Below are positions 1 to 6,345 of a stretch of DNA of 12,373 nucleotides, in pieces; the stretch's first letter is position 1; each line of letters starts with the position of its first letter. Source of the stretch: an uncultured Porphyromonadaceae bacterium (lineage in GTDB: Bacteria; Bacteroidota; Bacteroidia; Bacteroidales; Muribaculaceae); assembly GCA_947178245.1 (NCBI GenBank), contig CAMWXO010000032.1:1-12373 (forward strand), in the 5' to 3' direction. The translations under genes were made by a program, and so were the position numbers. Below the pieces are notes generated by a model. That model was not told the origin of the DNA. It ran no database searches and saw only the letters and a list, made by a program, of their open reading frames with translations.

Positions 1-668
1 AAGTCCGGCCAAAGCACCGGGGTGAAATATAGCTCGCTGTATGCTATCTGCCAGGGCAGCGAATTGCTGATGCGCTCTTCTCCACCCGTACGGATAAGCA
101 GGTCGGGGTCGGGCATACCGGCCGTGGCGAGATGATTGGCAAAGACCGTCTCGTCGATGTCGTCGGGATTGATCTTCCCCTCGGCAGCCTCGCGGGCGAG
201 CCTGCGGGCCGCATCGGCTATCTCCCAGCGCGACGAATAGCTTATGCAGATGTTGAGCTGCAGGCCGGTGCAGTGAGCGGTCTTGTCGCGCGAGTCGTAG
301 AGTTCCTGACGCGGGCCTTCGGGCACGCGCTCTATGTCGCCGAGAAGATTGATCTTCACGTTGTTGGCGAGAAGCTCGGGCAGTTCTCGCGCTATGGCCC
401 ATCCGATGATGGTCATGAGCGTGTCCACTTCCTCCTTGGGTCTGTTCCAGTTTTCGGTGCTGAATGCGTATAGCGTGAGATAGTCCATCCCGAGGTCAGA
501 CGACAAGGCTGTGACGTTGTGGACACTCGTGATGCCCTCATAGTGGCCGTCGCTGCGCATTTTGTCGCGCTGCTTGGCCCAACGCCCGTTGCCGTCCATA
601 ATCATTGCCACATGGTGCGGGATGCGCTTCATGTCGAGTCGGGCTAATATATCTTCAAGTTTTTCCAT
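1..668 (-). CDS. uppS: Undecaprenyl diphosphate synthase (isoprenyl transferase), 3' end cut by window edge
   Basis: Adds isopentenyl units in cis to farnesyl diphosphate, giving the C55 lipid carrier for peptidoglycan and other envelope glycans; cytosolic and membrane-associated. The open frame runs from ATG at 668 to the window edge with no stop, giving 222 of the usual ~245-250 residues. Visible family motifs are HVAMIMDGNGRWAKQR at about residues 19-34 (the Asp at 25 is the expected catalytic, Mg-binding residue), LYAFSTENWNRP, the Bacteroidetes-style ISYSSRWEI, and DPDLLIRTGGEERIS near the C-terminus. The normally conserved SNFLLWQ segment reads SNSLPWQ here. The start lies 9 nt after the DUF6089 stop with no Shine-Dalgarno, so it is read as the third gene of that operon. 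In related genomes bamA usually follows (from memory). Identification is firm; only the last ~25 residues are unseen. Confidence 0.96.
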   Translation of the reverse strand, partial: MEKLEDILARLDMKRIPHHVAMIMDGNGRWAKQRDKMRSDGHYEGITSVHNVTALSSDLGMDYLTLYAFSTENWNRPKEEVDTLMTIIGWAIARELPELLANNVKINLLGDIERVPEGPRQELYDSRDKTAHCTGLQLNICISYSSRWEIADAARRLAREAAEGKINPDDIDETVFANHLATAGMPDPDLLIRTGGEERISNSLPWQIAYSELYFTPVLWPD

Positions 669-677
669 AAGGATTTA

Positions 678-1364
678 TTATTCTTTGTAGTTGCAGGTGG
701 CGCAGCGCTTCGAGAATTCGTAGCTAAGCGTCAGCGAGAGGGTTGAATACCAGTCGGTGTTCTTGGCGAAGCCCGACTTTATGGCGTGCGGATCGGAGAG
801 CATCGGCCCGTCGAGGCGATCGGAGAATGTCTTCTTCATCAGGAACTCCATGCCGAGGTTGAGGCGCTGACTGAGCTTGTATTTCACTCCGGCCCCGAAA
901 GGAATGGTGAAGGCGCCTCCGGTGTATCCGTCAGTAGTCCACACTGTTGCTCCGAGACCTCCCGTGATATACGGGCTCCAGCGTCTGAGCCGGCGATAGC
1001 GCTCCCCTATCCCGTAGTTGAAGAAGTTGAACTCAAACATCTCGCTCAGCTCATAGAAAGTGGTTGAGAACCTGAACTGAGCAGCTTCGGGAAGGACGTC
1101 GGCCATATCTGCAGTATTGCCTTTGAGGGTGCCCACGTAGAAGCCCGTCTTGAAGGCTATCCTGGGGCTGCGCAGATATCTGAAGAGGAGCGTGGCGTCA
1201 AATCCGGGATGGCTCCACAGGTTGGAAGAGTTGGCGTCGCCGAGATAACCCGTCATGCCGAAACCGCCGCCGGCGTCAAACCGGTAGTCTTCCTGCGCGG
1301 CTGCATCCTGACTGGCCGCCATGCAGAGGGCTATGAGCATGATGAGGGAGGCGAACTTCTTCAT
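678..1364 (-). CDS. DUF6089 family outer-membrane beta-barrel-like protein
   Basis: 228 residues with a clear Sec signal peptide: MKK, a hydrophobic run to about residue 18, and likely cleavage near AAAQ at 21-24. The mature part alternates hydrophobic and aromatic residues with Gly-rich turns (GGGFGMTGYLGD at 32-43, FNFFNYGIGERY at 112-123, RWSPYITGGLGATVW at 128-142), typical of a small 8-strand outer-membrane barrel. The C-terminus carries a CxxC (C221, C224) after SYEFSKR, which I associate with DUF6089 proteins. No enzymatic function can be assigned. It starts 6 nt after the DUF6242 stop and ends 9 nt before uppS, so the three are almost surely cotranscribed. The link to uppS, and usually bamA, suggests an envelope or outer-membrane biogenesis role; this is inference from context. 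Confidence 0.86.
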   Translation of the reverse strand: MKKFASLIMLIALCMAASQDAAAQEDYRFDAGGGFGMTGYLGDANSSNLWSHPGFDATLLFRYLRSPRIAFKTGFYVGTLKGNTADMADVLPEAAQFRFSTTFYELSEMFEFNFFNYGIGERYRRLRRWSPYITGGLGATVWTTDGYTGGAFTIPFGAGVKYKLSQRLNLGMEFLMKKTFSDRLDGPMLSDPHAIKSGFAKNTDWYSTLSLTLSYEFSKRCATCNYKE

Positions 1365-1370
1365 ATAGCG

Positions 1371-2909
1371 TCAGAACTGCGGTATAAACGTAAGCCGGTT
1401 GAGCACTCCGCGCCAAACATGGCTATTCAGGTGGCCGGTGTCGGTGATGCCACCGAAGATGTAGATATAGGGGCAATCCCAATACACTTCGTAGTCATCC
1501 ACCTCATATTTCACCCGTGCCATAGGAACTTTATTGCCTTGTCCGGCTTTAGTCCAGTTGCCTTCGAGCGAAGCCTTCTTCGGCCATTCCACCATGAGGG
1601 CGTCAAGACCGCGCAGACCCGGGAACTGAGCCGGCAGCTGCATGCCTTCGGAGGCAGGATACCAGTTCACGCCGTTGTCATACGATACGAACACTCGCCT
1701 GTTGGCGCACCCGTCGGCGAGTTCGCCGCCAATCAGCATCCATACCGAGAATTCGGTCTGCACGAGCGACGACGATGTCTTGCGATAGACGAAGTAAGGC
1801 ACTACGGAAGCATCTGCCACGGCAGGCATCATATTCTGAGAGAGCACCTCCCATCGGTCGCCGTCGAATCCCCATGTCTTGTCGGTGAGGGTGCCGTCGG
1901 CCAGGCGTCCGCCTGTTAAGAACCCGATCGGGAGCGTAGTCCATTTGTTGCTGAACTGCACGAAGCCGGAATATCCCTCCACCGGGAAACCGGCGGCAAC
2001 CGGCATCTCGGCGAATCCGGCCGATGCGGGCCATGACGTGTGCATGAGGCGGCCGCCTTCGCTGCGCAGTCCGAGCAGTGCCGTGTCGTAGCATCCGATG
2101 ATGTTGGTCCAGACAAGGCCGGTGTTTTCCCACAGCAGGCCGTCGGTCGAAGTGTGGAGCACACCCGACGCGTCGAGCATGCAGAGCGCCGAGGGGGTGG
2201 CGCATAATGTGCGCACCCTCGGGGCGAAATCAAACGCTACGGGAGTCTTGCTCCATTCGCCTGCGAGAATATCGGTTTCCACCGCCAGCGTATGCGATCC
2301 GTCGTTCTCCTCCACGAGAGTGTAGGCTGATCCGCCATATTCCACGGTCTTCTGCTCCACGGGGTTATCCATGCGCGAAGGCATCGAGGTGACTGCGAGT
2401 TGATCCCACATCAGCGAGTCGGGGTTCACCTTATGCACGTTGATCTTTATCACATAGTCGCGGGTCACTTCCTTGTCTTCCGCCTTTATCGAGAGAGTCA
2501 CGTAGCCAGTGAAGTTTATCGTGTCGTTGGGGCTTTCCTTGTAGTCTGCCTCCACGTCCTTCACCCCGTTGAAGTATTTCAGCTTCACTTCCGAGGCCGA
2601 AGATGTGTAAGAGATCACCGGGATGAGTTTATTCACGCGGGTGCCCACGGGGAGAGAATCTGCATTGAATATGACTCCCCGGTTGAGATCGATAGAGAAA
2701 AACACGGAGTCGAGCGGAATGCCGGCGTGGGTGATGGAGTCGGGCATTGACTTGAGCTTAAACTCAGTCACGGCCGCTGTAGACGACGGCATATAGGTAT
2801 CTTCTGTAGACTCTTCGGTCTTCTTATTACACGACACAGTGGCGCCTATCAGGAATGCAAGGCATGCTGATAAGACAAATCTGCCTGATAGAAAGCGTTT
2901 TAATTTCAC
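1371..2909 (-). CDS. DUF6242-type lipoprotein with C-terminal Kelch/BNR-like propeller region
   Basis: 512 residues. The N-terminus KLKRFLSGR, a hydrophobic segment, then SC at 26-27 followed by NKKTEESTED form a probable lipobox and an acidic stretch resembling Bacteroidetes surface-lipoprotein signals. Residues ~45-160 match my recollection of the DUF6242 N-terminal domain (VTEFKLK, RGVIFNADSLPVGT, VISYTSS). Residues ~170-512 look like a beta-propeller, with an Asp-box SYDNGVNW at 409-416, a shortened one at 254-260 (STDGLLW), and Kelch-like FLTGG, MLIGG and YIFGG strands. The ligand is unknown. The start is GTG at 2909: an in-frame TAG lies three codons upstream and the next Met is residue 40, beyond the signal peptide, so GTG is effectively forced. 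It is the first gene of the operon with DUF6089 and uppS. Envelope location is well supported; function is not. Confidence 0.83.
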   Translation of the reverse strand: MKLKRFLSGRFVLSACLAFLIGATVSCNKKTEESTEDTYMPSSTAAVTEFKLKSMPDSITHAGIPLDSVFFSIDLNRGVIFNADSLPVGTRVNKLIPVISYTSSASEVKLKYFNGVKDVEADYKESPNDTINFTGYVTLSIKAEDKEVTRDYVIKINVHKVNPDSLMWDQLAVTSMPSRMDNPVEQKTVEYGGSAYTLVEENDGSHTLAVETDILAGEWSKTPVAFDFAPRVRTLCATPSALCMLDASGVLHTSTDGLLWENTGLVWTNIIGCYDTALLGLRSEGGRLMHTSWPASAGFAEMPVAAGFPVEGYSGFVQFSNKWTTLPIGFLTGGRLADGTLTDKTWGFDGDRWEVLSQNMMPAVADASVVPYFVYRKTSSSLVQTEFSVWMLIGGELADGCANRRVFVSYDNGVNWYPASEGMQLPAQFPGLRGLDALMVEWPKKASLEGNWTKAGQGNKVPMARVKYEVDDYEVYWDCPYIYIFGGITDTGHLNSHVWRGVLNRLTFIPQF

Positions 2910-2950
2910 AAGTTGCTATTTTTGACGCGTAAGCGTGAAGTTTCAATCTG

Positions 2951-2958
2951 CAAAATTA
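2951..2958 (-). promoter_or_regulatory. Bacteroidetes -7 promoter box for the DUF6242-DUF6089-uppS operon
   Basis: On the minus strand this reads TAATTTTG, matching the Bacteroidetes TAnnTTTG consensus, and would give a leader of roughly 35 nt before the GTG at 2909. No clean TTTG -33 element is present at the expected spacing, so the assignment rests on the -7 box and position. Confidence 0.5.
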
Positions 2959-2988
2959 ACATTATTTGCTAAATAATAAGGCATGGAA

Positions 2989-3005
2989 AGGCAACTTTTT
3001 TGCCT
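2989..3005. other. Small hairpin in the divergent spacer
   Basis: Perfect 6-bp stem AGGCAA/TTGCCT around a CTTTT loop, between the DUF6242 promoter and the repeats. The T-run is in the loop rather than after the stem, so it does not look like a normal terminator. Its role is unknown. Confidence 0.35.
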
Positions 3006-3043
3006 CATTCGGCCCAAATCAGTCGTTTTTAACAACTTTTAAT

Positions 3044-3072
3044 AAGGAGGAGATATGATTCAAAATGCATAA
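3044..3072 (+). other. Strong Shine-Dalgarno plus five-codon mini-ORF
   Basis: AAGGAGG at 3044-3050 is fully complementary to the 16S anti-SD, and an ATG follows at 3055 after 4 nt. The frame is only MIQNA then TAA at 3070-3072. Such a strong SD is unusual where the neighbouring genes have none. It may be a remnant of a lost gene start, a leader mini-ORF, or chance. No promoter box is visible directly upstream. Confidence 0.3.
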
Positions 3073-3105
3073 TGCGCAAGTCATAATTCACAATTCCAAA
3101 TTAGC
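3064..3105. repeat. Heptanucleotide tandem repeat, 6 degenerate units
   Basis: Units of exactly 7 nt: AATGCAT, AATGCGC, AAGTCAT, AATTCAC, AATTCCA, AATTAGC. The period is strict and the AAT start is nearly invariant. It lies in the divergent DUF6242/dapF spacer. Confidence 0.7.
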
Positions 3106-3129
3106 AGCACCCACGCTAAAGCAAGTCCT

Positions 3130-3164
3130 CATTCTAAATTCCACATTCTACATTCCAAATTAAA
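3130..3164. repeat. Heptanucleotide tandem repeat, 5 units
   Basis: Units CATTCTA, AATTCCA, CATTCTA, CATTCCA, AATTAAA. It has the same 7-nt period as the preceding block but is out of register with it, separated by 24 nt of non-repeat. It ends about 22 nt before the dapF -7 box. Confidence 0.75.
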
Positions 3165-3186
3165 CGAAGTTCTCAACATTTTTTTG

Positions 3187-3194
3187 TAATTTTG
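3187..3194 (+). promoter_or_regulatory. -7 promoter box for dapF-dapL
   Basis: TAATTTTG matches the Bacteroidetes TAnnTTTG box and lies 23 nt before the dapF ATG, implying a short leader of about 15-20 nt. No TTTG -33 element sits at the usual spacing; that region is the heptad repeat. Confidence 0.6.
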
Positions 3195-3217
3195 CAACCA
3201 AAACTTATCTACCGGTT

Positions 3218-4030
3218 ATGAAATTCACAAAAATGCATGGTTGCGGCAACGATTATGTCTATATAGACTGCCGCGAAAGCATTCCCGACGATCTTCCCCG
3301 GCTCGCCGTCAGGCTCAGCGACCGGCACAAGGGAGTGGGAGCCGACGGCATAATCCTCATCTGCAGGAGCGACAGAGCCCCCTTCAAAATGCGCATCTTC
3401 AACGCCGACGGATCGGAGGGAAAGATGTGTGGCAACGGCATCAGGTGTGTGGCCAAATATCTCTTCGACAAAGTTCCCGGCATACGGCATGATCTCGACA
3501 TAGACACGCTTTCGGGCATCAAGCACGTCATGATAGCCGACGATGCACGCCCGGGCGATGAAGAAATCATGGTCACCGTAGACATGGGCGAGCCCGTGGT
3601 GGAATCCACTGCCGAGACCATCACGCTGCCCGACGGCACATCCCTGACGGGAGCGGCGGTCTCGATGGGCAACCCACACTTCGTGACATTTGTCCAGACC
3701 TCTCCCGGCGACGCTCTCGTGCACGGCGTAGGGCCGCTTGTAGAATGCCACGATCGTTTCCCCGACCGCACCAACGTGGAGTTCGCACGGGTGCTCGGAC
3801 GCCACACCATAGAGATGCGCGTATGGGAAAGGGGAAGCGGAGAGACCATGGCCTGCGGCACAGGCGCATGCGCCACGGCAGTGGCCGCGATACGCAAAGG
3901 GCTTACAGATGGCACCGTGACAGTGCGGCTGCTCGGCGGCGAACTCAAAATCTCGCTCGACGAGCGCGGACACGTGCTCATGCAGGGGCCCGCCACCACC
4001 GTTTTTGAAGGAGAAACTTCGTTTAATTGA
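3218..4030 (+). CDS. dapF: Diaminopimelate epimerase
   Basis: PLP-independent epimerase converting LL-diaminopimelate to meso-diaminopimelate, the lysine precursor and peptidoglycan cross-linker; cytosolic. At 270 residues it is the normal family length. It has the family start MKFTKMHGCGNDYVYID, the first catalytic Cys at 71 in MCGNGIRC, and the second at 213 in ACGTGACA, with GNPH at 151-154 in the linker between the two mirror-image domains. The ATG at 3218 is preceded by a TAnnTTTG promoter box but no Shine-Dalgarno. The next gene, dapL, starts 43 nt downstream and makes its substrate, so the pair forms a two-step module. The last codons (AAT TGA) lie inside a heptanucleotide repeat, so the repeat supplies the stop codon. 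The assignment is certain from motifs. Confidence 0.98.
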   Translation: MKFTKMHGCGNDYVYIDCRESIPDDLPRLAVRLSDRHKGVGADGIILICRSDRAPFKMRIFNADGSEGKMCGNGIRCVAKYLFDKVPGIRHDLDIDTLSGIKHVMIADDARPGDEEIMVTVDMGEPVVESTAETITLPDGTSLTGAAVSMGNPHFVTFVQTSPGDALVHGVGPLVECHDRFPDRTNVEFARVLGRHTIEMRVWERGSGETMACGTGACATAVAAIRKGLTDGTVTVRLLGGELKISLDERGHVLMQGPATTVFEGETSFN

Positions 4031-4059
4031 GAATTGAGAATTGTGCATTGTGCATTATT
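4025..4059. repeat. Heptanucleotide tandem repeat overlapping the dapF stop
   Basis: Units AATTGAG, AATTGAG, AATTGTG, CATTGTG, CATTATT. It begins within the last sense codon of dapF and includes its TGA stop, then fills most of the dapF-dapL spacer. Confidence 0.8.
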
Positions 4060-4073
4060 AAATCAAGCAATAT

Positions 4074-5294
4074 ATGGTAAGGATTAACGATAATTACCTT
4101 AGACTGCCCGAATCTTATCTTTTCTCTGAAGTGGCGAGAAGGGTGGCGGAATTTCAGAAGGCGCATCCCGGCAAAGAGATAATCAGGATGGGAATAGGCG
4201 ACGTGACGCGCCCGCTTTGCAAGGCGGCCATAGACGCGATGCACAGCGCCGTAGACGACGAGGCCTCCGCGTCCGCTTTCCACGGCTATGGCCCCGAGCA
4301 GGGATATGCTTTCCTGCGCGAGAAAATCGCCCTGCATGATTACTCCGGGCGCGGCATCGACATCGACGCCGATGAAATTTTCATCGGTGACGGCGCCAAG
4401 AGTGATCTCGGCAATTTCACCGATATTCTCGCGACAGACATGACGGTGGCGGTCACAGACCCGGTCTATCCCGTATATGTGGACACCAACGTGATGGCCG
4501 GCCGGGGAGGAGAGCGCATCGGAGAGCATCACGAAGGCATCATCTATCTCCCCGTCAACAAGCAGAACGGCTATGTGCCGCCCCTTCCCGACAGGCGCCC
4601 CGACGTGATATACCTCTGCAGCCCCAACAACCCCACAGGCACGGCACTGACACGTCAGCAGCTCAAGGAATGGGTGGATTACGCCCGCCGCGAGGGATGC
4701 CTGATACTGTTCGATTCGGCATACGAAGCTTATATCCACACCGCCGACGTGCCCCACAGCATCTACGAGATAGAGGGCGCTAAGGAAGTGGCCGTGGAAT
4801 TCCGCAGTTTCTCAAAGACAGCCGGTTTCACCGGCGTGCGCTGCGGCTACACGGTGGTGCCCCGTTGCCTGAAAGGACGGGCCGCAGACGGAGAGGAAGT
4901 GAGCCTCAACCGCCTCTGGAACCGCCGACAGTCTACCAAATTCAACGGCGCATCCTACATCTCTCAGCGCGGAGCCGAAGCCATATACACTGAGGAAGGG
5001 CAGCGGCAGACGAAGGAGACGGTGGAATACTACATGGAGAATGCCCGCATCATGCGCGAGGCACTCTCGGCCGCCGGATACGAGACAGCCGGAGGCGTGG
5101 ACTCGCCATACATCTGGCTGAAGACACCGGGCCGCATGTCAAGCTGGGATTTCTTCGATTTTCTGCTCAGCACCCACGGCATAGTCGGCACTCCAGGCAG
5201 CGGGTTCGGAGCAGAAGGGGAAGGCTACCTGCGGCTCACCGCCTTCAACACCCGCGAGGCCACTCTGAAAGCCATGTCGCTCCTCCTTCCTTAG
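4074..5294 (+). CDS. dapL: LL-diaminopimelate aminotransferase
   Basis: PLP-dependent class I/II aminotransferase that converts tetrahydrodipicolinate plus glutamate directly to LL-diaminopimelate, bypassing the succinylase and acetylase branches. Its 406 residues match the usual ~408-411. Visible features are the N-terminal MVRINDNYLRLPESYLF, GIGDVTRPL at 40-48, FHGYGPEQGY at 69-78, SPNNPTG at 183-189 (Asn186 for PLP), DSAYEAY at 214-220, and SFSKTAGFTGVRCGY at 245-259 with Lys248 as the Schiff-base lysine. GYLRLTAF near the end carries the carboxylate-binding Arg387. It follows dapF on the same strand with only repeat DNA between and no promoter box in the gap, so it is probably cotranscribed. 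This points to the aminotransferase variant of lysine synthesis. No unusual residues were noticed. Confidence 0.97.
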   Translation: MVRINDNYLRLPESYLFSEVARRVAEFQKAHPGKEIIRMGIGDVTRPLCKAAIDAMHSAVDDEASASAFHGYGPEQGYAFLREKIALHDYSGRGIDIDADEIFIGDGAKSDLGNFTDILATDMTVAVTDPVYPVYVDTNVMAGRGGERIGEHHEGIIYLPVNKQNGYVPPLPDRRPDVIYLCSPNNPTGTALTRQQLKEWVDYARREGCLILFDSAYEAYIHTADVPHSIYEIEGAKEVAVEFRSFSKTAGFTGVRCGYTVVPRCLKGRAADGEEVSLNRLWNRRQSTKFNGASYISQRGAEAIYTEEGQRQTKETVEYYMENARIMREALSAAGYETAGGVDSPYIWLKTPGRMSSWDFFDFLLSTHGIVGTPGSGFGAEGEGYLRLTAFNTREATLKAMSLLLP

Positions 5295-5319
5295 CCTACA
5301 AACGCCACCTCTAAGTACC

Positions 5320-5391
5320 CCTCCTAAACCTTCTAAACCCCTTAACACTCCCAAACCATTTAAACCCCTTAAACCTCCTAAACCCCTTAAA
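5320..5391. repeat. Nonanucleotide tandem repeat, 8 units, between dapL and ribD
   Basis: Exact 9-nt units: CCTCCTAAA, CCTTCTAAA, CCCCTTAAC, ACTCCCAAA, CCATTTAAA, CCCCTTAAA, CCTCCTAAA, CCCCTTAAA. It fills most of the 109-nt dapL-ribD spacer, which has no TAnnTTTG box. A less regular unit precedes it at about 5308-5319. Confidence 0.88.
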
Positions 5392-5403
5392 CAACCATCC
5401 AAC

Positions 5404-6276
5404 ATGACTATAGACGAGAAATATATGCACAGGGCACTTCAGCTCGCCCGGCTCGGCGAAGGGCTCGTCTCGCCCAATCCTATGGTGGGAGCCGTAATAG
5501 TGGCGGAATCAGGCAGGATCATCGGCGAAGGGTATCACCACCGCTACGGCGGCCCGCACGCTGAAGTGTGCGCCATCGGCAGCGTGAGCGCGCAAGACAG
5601 GCCGCTGCTGGCCGAGAGCACGATCTACGTCACACTCGAGCCTTGTTCGCACTATGGCAAGACTCCTCCCTGCGCGCGCCTCATCATCGAGACGGGCATA
5701 CCGCGGGTGGTGGTGGGGAGTGCCGACCCCTTTCCCGAAGTGAGCGGCAGGGGCATCAGGATGCTCCGCGAGGCCGGAGTGGAAGTGGTGGAAGACGTGC
5801 TGCGCGAGGAGTGCGACCGGCTCAACGTCAGATTTCTCACAGCCCATCGCCTCAGAAGGCCCTGGATTCAGTTGAAATGGGCCGAGAGCGCCGACGGATT
5901 CATGGCCGGCATCGACGGCGAGGGCAACCCTTATCCGGTGAAGTTCTCCACTCCCGTCTCTTCCGTAGTGATGCACCGCCGCCGCTCCATGGTAGACGCC
6001 ATCATGGTGGGCAGCAACACCTTGCGCATCGACAGGCCCCGTCTCGACTGCCGCCTCTGGCCCGGGAAGGCTCCGCGCCGCATCGAGGCTGCCCACGACC
6101 TCAAGGCCCTAATGAGCCGGCTCTACAGCGAGGGGATAACGTCGCTCATGGTGGAGGGTGGCCCTACACTGCTGCAGAGTTTCATCGACCTCGGCCTCTA
6201 CGACGACGTGCGCGTGGAGCGCTCGGAAAAGATTCTCGGCCGCGGCCTCCCGAAGCCCGTGTTCCCGAAAGCGTAA
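5404..6276 (+). CDS. ribD: RibD (deaminase plus internally shortened reductase domain)
   Basis: RibD deaminates the GTP-derived diaminohydroxyphosphoribosylaminopyrimidine and then reduces its ribose, two early steps of riboflavin synthesis. The deaminase domain (residues 1-~148) is intact, with PNPMVGAV at 24-31, HAE at 52-54 and PCSHYGKTPPC at 80-90, giving zinc ligands His52, Cys81, Cys90 and proton-shuttling Glu54. The reductase starts at about 152 (PWIQLKWAESADGF; VDAIMVGSNTLRIDRPRLDCR at 197-217). After GKAPRRI (221-227) it jumps to AHDLKALMSRLYSEGITSLMVEGGPTL, skipping the ~55-60 residues normally between, and it ends early at FPKA. Total length is 290 against the usual ~340-370. The frame is continuous, so this is an in-frame deletion, not a frameshift. 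Deamination looks safe; reductase activity is uncertain. It lies downstream of dapL across a 9-nt repeat spacer. Confidence 0.92.
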   Translation: MTIDEKYMHRALQLARLGEGLVSPNPMVGAVIVAESGRIIGEGYHHRYGGPHAEVCAIGSVSAQDRPLLAESTIYVTLEPCSHYGKTPPCARLIIETGIPRVVVGSADPFPEVSGRGIRMLREAGVEVVEDVLREECDRLNVRFLTAHRLRRPWIQLKWAESADGFMAGIDGEGNPYPVKFSTPVSSVVMHRRRSMVDAIMVGSNTLRIDRPRLDCRLWPGKAPRRIEAAHDLKALMSRLYSEGITSLMVEGGPTLLQSFIDLGLYDDVRVERSEKILGRGLPKPVFPKA

Positions 6277-6280
6277 AGAG

Positions 6281-6311
6281 AAAGGTCTTCGGCCGCTGGC
6301 CGAAGACCTTT
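6281..6311. terminator. Bidirectional terminator hairpin between convergent ribD and ilvC
   Basis: Perfect 14-bp stem, AAAGGTCTTCGGCC pairing with GGCCGAAGACCTTT, around a GCT loop, in the 69-nt gap between two converging stop codons. The A/T ends give a short T-tract on either strand. Stem length, GC core and position make it a convincing shared terminator. Confidence 0.9.
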
Positions 6312-6345
6312 ACTGAATCAAATGGCTTAATGCCGCATCCGCGTG

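Noticed and set aside
1209..1919. 236-residue plus-strand open frame
   Set aside because: Antisense across the ends of two minus-strand genes that have clear signal peptides.
3209..4048. 279-residue minus-strand open frame
   Set aside because: Antisense to dapF, whose catalytic motifs are intact on the plus strand.
4023..4757. 244-residue minus-strand open frame
   Set aside because: Antisense to dapL; it starts mid-gene and shows no family motif.
5139..5405. Leu/Gly-rich repeat protein on the minus strand
   Set aside because: Its repeat pattern comes from translating the 9-nt DNA repeat (three codons per unit); the rest is antisense to dapL.
5404..6276. ribD as a frameshifted pseudogene
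   Set aside because: The reading frame is continuous on both sides of the missing segment and the other frames do not contain the missing residues, so it is an in-frame shortening.
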